Below, in pieces: positions 55,223 through 63,160 of a stretch of 64,000 nt of DNA. The position numbers and the translations under genes are program-made. A model generated the notes under the pieces. That model was given only the letters and a program-made list of their open reading frames with translations, made no database searches and was not told the origin of the DNA. Within the stretch, counting starts at the first letter, position 1; each line of letters starts with the position of its first letter. Origin of the DNA: Lachnospiraceae bacterium (GTDB taxonomy: Bacteria; Bacillota; Clostridia; Lachnospirales; Lachnospiraceae); assembly GCA_017476665.1 (NCBI GenBank), contig JAFUZJ010000021.1, forward strand, positions 1-64,000, in the 5' to 3' direction.

Positions 55223-56869
55223 ATGGGAATTTACCTGAATCCCGGACATGCAAAATTCCAAAAAGCAGTCGACTCGGAAATTTATATTGATAAGACAGAA
55301 ATGATTGCATATCTGAATTCTGTCGTAAATACAGAGCAGTGTTATGTCAGCGTTTCCCGTCCGCGCCGTTTTGGGAAGACTATTGCTGCCAACATGCTCT
55401 GCGCCTATTATGGCAAGGGAGACAGCAGAGAGCTTTTTTCCAATTTAAAGATAGCCGGGCATGACAATTGGGATAAGTACCTGAATCATTTTGATGTGAT
55501 CCGGGTGGCGATGACTGATTTCATCAAGGAGAAAAAAACGGTAGAGGAAGCTCTTGTAAATCTTCAGAAACTGGTGGTCAGGGATATTAGAAAACAGTAT
55601 CCGGATGTGGATTATTTTGATACAGATAACTTGATACAATGCTTACTGGATGTGTATGCGGAGAATGGTCAGCAATTTGTAATCATCATTGATGAGTGGG
55701 ATGCGGTGTTCAGGGAGCGCAAAGAGGACAGGGACGGGCAGAAGTTGTATCTTGACTTCCTGCGTGACTGGCTGAAGGATAAGGAGTATGTGGCGCTGGC
55801 GTACATGACGGGAATCCTGCCAATCAAGAAATACGGAAAGCATTCAGCACTGAATATGTTCCGGGAATTTTCCATTATTACTCCCATGCAGCTCGCACAG
55901 TTTACGGGGTTCACAGAGGATGAAGTGAGGGAACTCTGCACAAGATATGGAAGAAATTACAGTAAAATAAAGGAGTGGTATGACGGATATGATGTGAGCG
56001 ATGTGATACCACCGGATCCCGGTTATGAACTACAGAATGCAACCGGGAAGGAGCATGAACAGACACATTATTCGATTTACAGTCCACTTTCTGTAGTTGA
56101 GGCTGTTTCGACCGGTATGATCCAGAACTATTGGAACAAGACAGAGAATTATGAGGCTTTGGCCGAGTATATCAGGATGGACTATGACGGCTTGAAGGAT
56201 GCGGTTGCGCTCCTGATGGACGGCGGACGGGTGCAGGTAGATATCGCCACTTACCAAAATGACATGACTACCTTCCACAGCAGGGATGATGTGCTGGCAA
56301 TGCTGATCCATCTCGGTTATCTGGGATACGATCTGGATCACAAAGAGGTATTTATTCCGAATAAGGAAATCCTTGATGAATTTAAGGCAACCACGAAGTC
56401 GGAGGAGTGGGCTTTCGCTTTTAAGGCTTTCCGCAAATCCGGGGAGCTGTTGGAGGCAACTTTGAAGGAAGAGGCAAACAAGGTGGCAGAAATTCTGGAG
56501 TGGTTCCACGATATGACAGAGAACAAGACCTACAACTCTGAGGCTGCGTTGTCTTATGCGGTGCAGATGGCGTATTATGCAGCGCAGAAATATTATACCA
56601 CTATTCAGGAACTGGACACCGGAAAAGGCTATGCGGACATCGTGTATCTGCCGTCTCCGAAGTACCCGGACAAACCTGCGCTGCTTGTTGAACTGAAATA
56701 CAATCAATCAGTGCGGACGGCGGCAGATCAGATCCGGGACAGAAATTATCCGCAAAAGCTGGCGCACTATCAGGGGAACCTTCTGCTCGTCAGCGTAAAT
56801 TATGATAAAGAGGCAAAAAGTACAGAGGAAGATTATAAACGGCATAGCTGTACGATAGAGAAGATGTAA
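55223..56869 (+). CDS. AAA-ATPase-like protein with PD-(D/E)XK nuclease domain
   Basis: 548 residues. The N-terminal AAA-ATPase-like domain (PF09820 type) has the variant Walker A 'SRPRRFGKTIAANML' (about 44-58) and Walker B 'VIIIDEWDAVF' (about 154-164). A middle helical region follows. The C-terminal part has 'GYADIVYLPS' and 'ALLVELKYN', the D...ExK core of PD-(D/E)XK nucleases (DUF1703). This family is greatly expanded in gut anaerobes and suspected to be mobile or defence-related, without firm evidence. GGGGGGC precedes the ATG at 55223. Confidence 0.85.
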   Translation: MGIYLNPGHAKFQKAVDSEIYIDKTEMIAYLNSVVNTEQCYVSVSRPRRFGKTIAANMLCAYYGKGDSRELFSNLKIAGHDNWDKYLNHFDVIRVAMTDFIKEKKTVEEALVNLQKLVVRDIRKQYPDVDYFDTDNLIQCLLDVYAENGQQFVIIIDEWDAVFRERKEDRDGQKLYLDFLRDWLKDKEYVALAYMTGILPIKKYGKHSALNMFREFSIITPMQLAQFTGFTEDEVRELCTRYGRNYSKIKEWYDGYDVSDVIPPDPGYELQNATGKEHEQTHYSIYSPLSVVEAVSTGMIQNYWNKTENYEALAEYIRMDYDGLKDAVALLMDGGRVQVDIATYQNDMTTFHSRDDVLAMLIHLGYLGYDLDHKEVFIPNKEILDEFKATTKSEEWAFAFKAFRKSGELLEATLKEEANKVAEILEWFHDMTENKTYNSEAALSYAVQMAYYAAQKYYTTIQELDTGKGYADIVYLPSPKYPDKPALLVELKYNQSVRTAADQIRDRNYPQKLAHYQGNLLLVSVNYDKEAKSTEEDYKRHSCTIEKM

Positions 56870-56897
56870 GGAAATATCTTAAAAGTATCATATAAAT

Positions 56898-56947
56898 ATT
56901 AAAAGGTGTTGTCGCATTAGTTCAGTTAGTGCGACAGCCTTTTTTTG
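56898..56947 (+). terminator. terminator after the AAA-ATPase/nuclease gene
   Basis: A long imperfect hairpin (about 56901-56920 with 56926-56944), whose best part is TGTCGCA/TGCGACA, is followed by TTTTTTT. Confidence 0.75.
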
Positions 56948-57102
56948 ATATTCATGATACTCATGCTGCTTATACAGTGTATGAAATTCGGTTAAAGAAC
57001 CAAGTAATTCGGTAAAAATTCCCAAAATCAAAATAAATAATGGTACAATGAGAAAAACTATGCTCAGGTTTTAGAAAAGTTAAAAGAGAATGAGGTAAAA
57101 AT

Positions 57103-57519
57103 ATGGTAGAGGACAAGTTTATCACGGTGGTCGGCAGGTGGATACTCAGAATAGCAGGAATCATCCTTAGTATCAATTTAATATGCCGGGCGGTGGATGC
57201 CGAAAAAAGTACAAAATATATACAGGTGATGGGGAAGGTGACGAAAACGCAGACTACATATCATTGGGTTCGCGCGGGGGGACGTTCGCGTGAAACACCA
57301 ACTTATCATGTGTGGATAGAGTATGCGATACCGGGAACGTCTCTTAAGCAACATGTAACAGAGAGTTATTCTTCTGAGCTGTTTTCTATGGGAGATGAAG
57401 TGCTTGTCTTGTGCCAAGAGGATCCGCCACATAAGGCGTATGCAGCGAAGAAGGATTGGTTTTTGAATCATGCCTATTCAGAAATTACAATTGGAAAAGG
57501 AAAAAATACCGGGAAGTAA
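57103..57519 (+). CDS. DUF3592-like small membrane protein
   Basis: 138 residues: one membrane helix (about 10-30) and a beta-rich soluble domain, with 'YIQVMGKVTKTQTTYHW' and 'MGDEVLVLCQEDPPHKAYA', the general form of DUF3592 domains. A second C-terminal helix typical of many members is absent. GAGGT precedes the ATG. Function unknown. The family assignment is tentative. Confidence 0.55.
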   Translation: MVEDKFITVVGRWILRIAGIILSINLICRAVDAEKSTKYIQVMGKVTKTQTTYHWVRAGGRSRETPTYHVWIEYAIPGTSLKQHVTESYSSELFSMGDEVLVLCQEDPPHKAYAAKKDWFLNHAYSEITIGKGKNTGK

Positions 57520-57610
57520 ATTTGTGTGTCAGTATTCTCTTTAAAATCCCAGAAGAGAACAACACATTTTTATTGTGACAAGGATGAAGTAAAAGATGGG
57601 GAGGACACAT

Positions 57611-57826
57611 ATGATTCATTGGCATTATCATAGAAGTTGGCAAACCGGCGGAAATGCCATAATTTTATTAGGATTACTATCCTTAGGAGCTTTAATTCTT
57701 TCATTAAAGCAATATATAGTAGATAAAGACTTTTTTAATATAATTATGCTGTCTGGTATAAGTTTGTTTCTGATTGTAGGTGGAATTTATGTGAAATGGT
57801 GGGCAAAGAAAAACGGAAAGAAATAG
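57611..57826 (+). CDS. small two-helix membrane protein
   Basis: 71 residues with helices near 12-30 and 42-58 and a Lys-rich C-terminus. GGGGAGGA at 57598-57605 points to the ATG at 57611, not the earlier in-frame ATG at 57596. It lies just after the DUF3592-like gene and may work with it. No family recognised. Confidence 0.55.
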   Translation: MIHWHYHRSWQTGGNAIILLGLLSLGALILSLKQYIVDKDFFNIIMLSGISLFLIVGGIYVKWWAKKNGKK

Positions 57827-58280
57827 ACAACTTAATTCTGAAAATGTATATATGTCTATGTATCAAAGTAGATTGTAGTTTTGCCATATTATAGAAATTC
57901 ACATTGCATGAGGGAGCTACTTAAGGACACAATATAGATTACTAAAAAATGTGTATATACACAAAAATAAGGAGCGATATTATAACGGAATTTAGTGGCA
58001 GGGAGATGAAATATTTTCTTCTGAATGCAGATACTTTATGTGAATTTGTTTCCAAATGCAAGAGTGAAAAGACCGGTCATATTCGAACTATTGAAGAAAG
58101 GAAACCGGATATGATTGCAAGAGAAATGGAAAAGCATGCGTAGGAGCGTTGATTAAATTTGTCAAATGTGTCAAAAAAAATCAATGAAAAGTTGTAATTT
58201 CAGTAATGGTAAGATATAAATTGTGAATGACAAGTATATGGCGCAAATATTTGATTATTTAAAAGAGTATGTAGAAGAGA
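57827..58280 (+). other. 454-base AT-rich gap with doubtful small ORFs
   Basis: No convincing gene. A 64-codon frame (57949-58143) has no ribosome site; its ATG overlaps the perfect palindrome TGTGTATATACACA (57950-57963). A second, 32-codon frame starting GTG at 58222 ends at 58320, inside the next gene. AAGGAG at 57968-57973 is not followed by a normal start codon. The region may hold decayed coding sequence. Confidence 0.4.
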
Positions 58281-58706
58281 ATGAGTATCAAAGTAGCAAC
58301 AAAAAGCATGTTTTTTTATAAAGTGAGTAAAGAGGATATAAGGAAAGCAGAGCAAAGAATGTCATTAGAGTTTCCAGAAGAAATCGTTTGTTTTTTTGAG
58401 GAAATAGGATATGGTTTCTTTTATGATAAGGATGAGTGTTTTACCGATGTGCTAATGAAACCGGAAAGCATTGCTGATTTTAGATGTGCTGAAGGAAATT
58501 ATTATTATGCTGAAGAACGTGAATTTCTTAAGCCGGAAGATTTAGTCTTTTTTGAAGTTGATTTGAATTGCCATATTTACATTAAGTTATGGGGAGAAAA
58601 TAAAGGAAAAATATATTTCGGAAGTAAAATGATAGCAGAGACCTTTGTGGATTTCATAAGGAAAATCAGTGAAAAATCGAATTTTTTCTCGGCTTTTGAA
58701 GTATAA
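58281..58706 (+). CDS. SMI1/KNR4 (SUKH) family protein
   Basis: 141 residues. 'EDIRKAEQRMSLEFPEEIVCFFEEIGYGFF' near the start is the SUKH signature region, followed by the family's beta-rich core ('PEDLVFFEVDLNCHIYIKL', 'IYFGSKMIAETFVDFI'). Bacterial SUKH proteins are immunity proteins against many polymorphic toxins. Codon use is strongly AT-rich, unlike the second SUKH gene at 61737, so the two were probably acquired separately. No toxin gene is next to it. Confidence 0.75.
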   Translation: MSIKVATKSMFFYKVSKEDIRKAEQRMSLEFPEEIVCFFEEIGYGFFYDKDECFTDVLMKPESIADFRCAEGNYYYAEEREFLKPEDLVFFEVDLNCHIYIKLWGENKGKIYFGSKMIAETFVDFIRKISEKSNFFSAFEV

Positions 58707-58863
58707 AGACCAATTTGTGAAGGAAATTAGTTATGAACTATACAAAATAATTGACTTTCGTCTTAAATGTGCTCAGAATCAAAGATAAAATGATAATTAC
58801 CACATATGGAGTAAGGAAGGTGTACAGCTTGACCGAGAAACAGCAGGAAAGAAGACGGATTGT

Positions 58864-59421
58864 ATGAAATTAAGCATGTTGACTAAGGAACAGGTGAAAA
58901 AGGTTTATTATGAGAGAATGAAGGCGGATTTTCCGCCAAATGAATTAAAGCCGCTCGCGATGATCAATAAAGCGGTGGAGCAGGGAAGTTACGAATGTAT
59001 GGGATTGATGGATGGGGAAGAGATAGCAGGCTATGTTTTTGTGATCAGGCATGGAGAGGATTATTTGGTCGATTATCTAGCGATTTATCCGAAGCGGAGA
59101 AATCAAGGGCTTGGAGGAGAACTGATCAGATTGTTGGGAGAATATCTCGTGCAGGCAAAAAGTATCATAGGCGAGGTGGAGAACCCGGAGTTTACGGAAA
59201 ATGAAGAGGAAAGAAGGATTCAGACAAGGCGCTTTGCATTTTATATGAGAAACGGTTTCAGGGATACGGGGGTCAGGGCTGCATGCTTTGGAGTCCCGTA
59301 TATTATTATTGAAATGGGGCAGGGATCTGCGCACACAGGGGAGGAGATAAAGGCTTTATATGAGAGGCATTATCGGGCTATTTTGCCGAAGGGTATGTTT
59401 GAGAAAAATGTGATTGTGTAA
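58864..59421 (+). CDS. GNAT-family N-acetyltransferase
   Basis: 185 residues. The acetyl-CoA loop is 'IYPKRRNQGLGGELIRLL' (about 76-93), preceded by beta strands 'GYVFVIRHGEDYLVDYLAI' as in GNAT enzymes. 'RRFAFYMRNGF' forms the typical late helix. The substrate is unknown. It sits in the immunity-like island, though GNAT genes are common everywhere. Confidence 0.85.
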   Translation: MKLSMLTKEQVKKVYYERMKADFPPNELKPLAMINKAVEQGSYECMGLMDGEEIAGYVFVIRHGEDYLVDYLAIYPKRRNQGLGGELIRLLGEYLVQAKSIIGEVENPEFTENEEERRIQTRRFAFYMRNGFRDTGVRAACFGVPYIIIEMGQGSAHTGEEIKALYERHYRAILPKGMFEKNVIV

Positions 59422-59482
59422 GATGGGATTTACAGATATAATTTTAATATGGGCATATAGCGCGAAGGGACAAAGAAATTAT

Positions 59483-60349
59483 ATGGTAGATATGATTTTA
59501 TTTCCGTCGGATTATTATAGTGTGGCAAAGGTGGACCCGGATCTGCAAAAGGAGTACGAGGCGGCGCGGGCCACGTGATTGTATGATGTAGTGCTGTTCG
59601 GGTACGACCAGTGGTTTCAGGAGGGACGGATGGTGCTCAGTGAGGCGCAAATAATGCCGGTAAATGGATTGCATAGGGCTGTGTATCGGGGCTGGATGAT
59701 GAAGCCGGAGCAATATGAGGAGTTTTATGCGGCGCTTTTGCGGAACGGCATAGAGTTGGTAACCACGCCGAAGGAGTATACGTTGATGCATGTATTTCCC
59801 AATGTGTATCCGCTTGTAAGGGAGGACACGGCGCGGATGGAGATTTTTCCACTGCATGAGCGGATTGATGTTGAGCGGTTGAAAAAGGATTTTCCCAGAT
59901 TCATGGTGAAGGATTTTGTGAAGTCTGTGAAGGGGACGGATTTTCCGAGATACTTTGAGCGGACGGTGACGCAGGAAGCGTTTGATGAGTGGATGGAGGT
60001 TTTCTACAAATATCGGGGAGGACTGTTGACCGGAGGAATTTGTATCAAGGAATTTTTGGAGTTGAAGTATTATGGTGAGCAGACCAATGAGTACAGGGTG
60101 TTTTACATCAATCATATTCCGGTGACCATCAGCGCCAATTCGGGGCAGCCGAACTTTGCGGCAAGAGTGCCGCAGGAGTTGGTGGAGAAGTATCGGAATT
60201 TGGACAGCGTGTATTATACGGTTGATTTTGCGGAGCTTGAAGACGGCAGTTGGAGGATTGTCGAGGCGGGGGACGGAAGTGTATCGGGACTGTCAGAGGG
60301 ACAGGATTACGGGCAGTATTTCCGGGCAATGTATCGGTGTTTTCAGTGA
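59483..60349 (+). pseudogene. ATP-grasp protein (DUF4343-like) interrupted by one TGA
   Basis: From ATG 59483 the frame reads 'MVDMILFPSDYYSVAKVDPDLQKEYEAARAT', then TGA (59576-59578), then continues in the same frame to 60349 with 'LYDVVLFGYDQWFQEGRMVL' and a complete ATP-grasp C-terminal part ('FMVKDFVKS', 'EYRVFYINHIP', 'EAGDGSVSGL'). The two parts join smoothly as one 288-residue protein, so a single sense codon (Gly GGA would fit) became a stop. A TTG directly after the stop could restart translation but has no ribosome site. It is either a recent pseudogene or read through. Confidence 0.7.
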
Positions 60350-60413
60350 GCTATCTAAGAATTGCTGAAAAGTGTGTTGACAGATATTAACGTTGGTTTC
60401 ATGAGGAAATGCG

Positions 60414-60653
60414 ATGATAATAGAAATTGAGTATTTCAAAGGTGATACCTTTTTGTGCGGCAAGCGGGTAACGTTTGGCAAGTTGAGAGAACAAATAAAG
60501 GATGTGGAGCGGATTTACGACAGACAGGAGGACAATTTCATTGAATTGCTTTGCAGGCTGTATGGCTGGACTGTTATTTCGGAAGATGGGAATCCAGAAT
60601 ATACATATGACAGGGATGTAGGGAAGTTTATAGAGCATGGCACAATGAATTGA
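60414..60653 (+). CDS. small protein of unknown function
   Basis: 79 residues, mixed alpha/beta in look, no membrane segment or motif I recognise ('IEIEYFKGDTFLCGKRVTFGKL', 'FIELLCRLYGW'). GAGGAA lies shortly before the ATG. It sits between the broken ATP-grasp gene and another small ORF in the island and could be an immunity protein by context only. Confidence 0.5.
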   Translation: MIIEIEYFKGDTFLCGKRVTFGKLREQIKDVERIYDRQEDNFIELLCRLYGWTVISEDGNPEYTYDRDVGKFIEHGTMN

Positions 60654-60677
60654 AATTGGGAAATGCGAGAGGCGGGT

Positions 60678-60986
60678 ATGGTCAAGGTACATTTTTCTGA
60701 TTGGGAAGCATCGTTTTTAGATGTCGAAAAGGAACTGGGGATAAACGTTGATGTAGCTGATTATATCATACAAAATGTTGCAGACATTGAACTGGAAGCG
60801 ACAGATCAGGTTTCGGATATGGAAAACAACGAAATTCTTTGGTTTAGTTCAAAACTGAAAAGTGATGAAGCAATATGTAACGAAATGCGGGAATTGTTTC
60901 ATGAGTTACCCAACAGCAAAATGAAGGTGGAAATTACGATTGCATCTGATTTTGACTGGTATGGAAAAAGCAGAGAAAATGTTTGA
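60678..60986 (+). CDS. small acidic protein of unknown function
   Basis: 102 residues, rich in Asp, Glu and Ile ('DWEASFLDVEKELGINVDVADYII'). No family recognised. An in-frame ATG at 60663 is an alternative, but GAGGCGGG lies between the two and favours 60678. It is followed 18 bases later by the next gene. Confidence 0.5.
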   Translation: MVKVHFSDWEASFLDVEKELGINVDVADYIIQNVADIELEATDQVSDMENNEILWFSSKLKSDEAICNEMRELFHELPNSKMKVEITIASDFDWYGKSRENV

Positions 60987-61004
60987 GGAAGGTGGTGTGG
61001 TTAC

Positions 61005-61670
61005 GTGGCGATGGGGAAAGAAAAGCTTTTGACGGCAACAGAATATGGAATCTGTCTGTTTTCTTCAGAGATATTGCAGGATTTTTTAAGGCAGAAGAAA
61101 ATCCGCTCAAAGAAGCTGTTAAAGTTATTTCAAAAGGATAAGGAATTATATTTGGAGACGCAAGAATGCGGTGTTTGGATTCCGATGGTTCAGGTCAATA
61201 GTTATGAGTATGTGATTCGGGTGGATGGGATTGACGAGCCTTTTGGTGACGAGTGGGAGCAAAAGATAGAATACAGCGGGTTCAACATAGAGATCAAGAA
61301 TGGGATATGGATATCAGGGATTGGCTCGATGATGACATGGAAGCCGGAGGAGTATTTGGGGGAGGAAGGCTCTTATTCCATCCATACTCCCTTTGGAGAC
61401 ATGCCACATTATTATTCCCGGGAGGAACGGTACTACCAGACATTGAGCGGCACTACCCTGTATACGGATTTTCACTATGATATTCCTGACGGGAAATATC
61501 TGCTGTCGGTAAAAGGGTTTCGGAGAAAGGATTTTGCGCAGAGGACAAAAATGGAACAGGGAGCGGGTGCATGCGGATTTTTGTTCTCTTTTGCGGAAGT
61601 GGAGGAGTTTAGCGGGTTTGAAAATCCCAGAGAGGAAGCGTATGATTTTAATGTGGGAAGCATGGAGTAG
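61005..61670 (+). CDS. protein of unknown function in the immunity-like island
   Basis: 221 residues, probably globular and beta-rich, with aromatic and acidic stretches ('EYVIRVDGIDEPFGDEWEQ', 'IHTPFGDMPHYY', 'TDFHYDIPDGKYLLSVKGF'). No signal peptide, membrane helix or catalytic motif that I recognise. The start is GTG at 61005 or ATG at 61011; GAGGAAGG lies upstream of both. Confidence 0.55.
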   Translation: MAMGKEKLLTATEYGICLFSSEILQDFLRQKKIRSKKLLKLFQKDKELYLETQECGVWIPMVQVNSYEYVIRVDGIDEPFGDEWEQKIEYSGFNIEIKNGIWISGIGSMMTWKPEEYLGEEGSYSIHTPFGDMPHYYSREERYYQTLSGTTLYTDFHYDIPDGKYLLSVKGFRRKDFAQRTKMEQGAGACGFLFSFAEVEEFSGFENPREEAYDFNVGSME

Positions 61671-61736
61671 GATGTAGGAACAGCTTGTAAGAGTATTTTT
61701 ACAAAAGAAATTCGAAAACAGAAAGAAAAACAGGCT

Positions 61737-63080
61737 ATGGAACAAAAAGATTTCATACAAGAATTAATATACTGGATGGAAAAGGCGAGGGCAGCCGACC
61801 CAAAATTTCAGGTGTTTGGTTCAGAAACACATAAGTATCGGTTTGAAAAACCAGTGTCTTTAGAGAAGGTGAGGGCGTTTGAGGAGAAGCACCGGCTGAA
61901 GCTGCCGGAGAATTATGTGCGGGTTTTGACGGAGTTGGGAAATGGCGGCGCAGGACCGTATTATGGTCTCCATTCACTGGAGAAGCTTTATGGTGTAGGG
62001 TATACAGATGAATTTTGGGGTGACGCGGAGGAGACTTTTATTGATGCATCCCTGACGCGGGAAGCCTGGGAAGCCTGGAATGAGATGATGCGGAAGCTGG
62101 ATCTGGAAGCGGATGATGCCGTTTACGAGAAGATGATGGAAAAGGTTGCGGCGAATGCATTGGTGATCGGCACGCAGGGATGTACCTATGATTGTCTTTT
62201 GATGTGCGGTGGCAGTGAGCAGGGGAAGATTGTGTATTTTGATGAAAATCTGGAGGAGGATGCGAAGCCGATATTCACGCACATGACCTTTGAGGAATGG
62301 ATGTTGGGATTTTTTAAAGAGGTGGCGGCAGGCAATAATCTGGATCATTATGGGTATTTCCATCTGGGGACAGAGCCGGAGCTGATTGAGGAATATGAGA
62401 GGGAGTCGCAGCAAGGCGTTCATGGCAGACGGGATGAAGCGGTTGCTTCCCTGTATCGCTTCGCGGAGCTTTCACCTGATACTATCAAGCGGTTGGTGGC
62501 AGGGGTGGATGATGAGGCGGCGGGTATTGTGATGAGCCTGCTTTTTAAGTTTGATGTGGGTGAAGCGCTGAAGATGTTTGATGCTTATTTTTATGGGGAG
62601 CATCCGGAGATTGCGGTACAGGTGTGCAGATGGATGCCGGAGAAGGAAAAGGAACGGTATTATCTCAGGGCGGTAGAACTATTGAATACGCCGGAATTTG
62701 CGGGGCGGCTGATCTGGAATGGGGCGTTTCAGAAGGAGGAGCCTTGTGCGGAAAGAATGCTCTTTTTCCTGGATGATTGCAGGTGCAAGCGGGCGGGGGA
62801 TATCGTGAATTATGCGCTCGCGGCGGAGACACCGCAGGAGTGCAGGAGAACGGCAATCTTTGTGATGAGCCATTGTGCGGATATTGCAGACTTTGAGGCG
62901 GAGATGGCGGCGTGGATGCGGGACGAGGACTACTGGATTGCGCACGCGGCGCTGCAAGGTTCCATCGACGCGAAGTTGAAGGGAAAAGTGATACGGGAGA
63001 CCTATCGGTGGATGCGGAAGCGGTATAAAGATGATTCCGTCATGCAGGCGAATCTGGCGCATGTGGCGTGGGTCATTTAA
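61737..63080 (+). CDS. SMI1/KNR4 (SUKH) protein with helical C-terminal extension
   Basis: 447 residues. The SUKH domain fills about 35-200: 'PVSLEKVRAFEEKHRLKLPENYVRVLTELGNGGAGPYYGLHSL', then 'LVIGTQGCTYDCLLMCGG..GKIVYFDEN' and 'MTFEEWMLGFFKEV'. The remaining 245 residues are helical, with repeated short units ('ELSPDTIKRLVAGVDDEAAGIVMSL', 'WIAHAALQGSIDAKLKG') that resemble HEAT-like repeats. Family members are immunity proteins for polymorphic toxins. It is longer than most, so the extension may confer extra binding. Confidence 0.8.
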   Translation: MEQKDFIQELIYWMEKARAADPKFQVFGSETHKYRFEKPVSLEKVRAFEEKHRLKLPENYVRVLTELGNGGAGPYYGLHSLEKLYGVGYTDEFWGDAEETFIDASLTREAWEAWNEMMRKLDLEADDAVYEKMMEKVAANALVIGTQGCTYDCLLMCGGSEQGKIVYFDENLEEDAKPIFTHMTFEEWMLGFFKEVAAGNNLDHYGYFHLGTEPELIEEYERESQQGVHGRRDEAVASLYRFAELSPDTIKRLVAGVDDEAAGIVMSLLFKFDVGEALKMFDAYFYGEHPEIAVQVCRWMPEKEKERYYLRAVELLNTPEFAGRLIWNGAFQKEEPCAERMLFFLDDCRCKRAGDIVNYALAAETPQECRRTAIFVMSHCADIADFEAEMAAWMRDEDYWIAHAALQGSIDAKLKGKVIRETYRWMRKRYKDDSVMQANLAHVAWVI

Positions 63081-63160
63081 AAGGATTTCGGAGAATGAGT
63101 GGAAAATCAATGATTTTTTAGCACAATTAGCATACGAAAAATAAAAGGAGTATACAGGGC

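Noticed and set aside
57949-58143. 64-codon ORF
   Set aside because: No ribosome site, start inside a palindrome, no recognisable family; kept only as a note in the gap entry.
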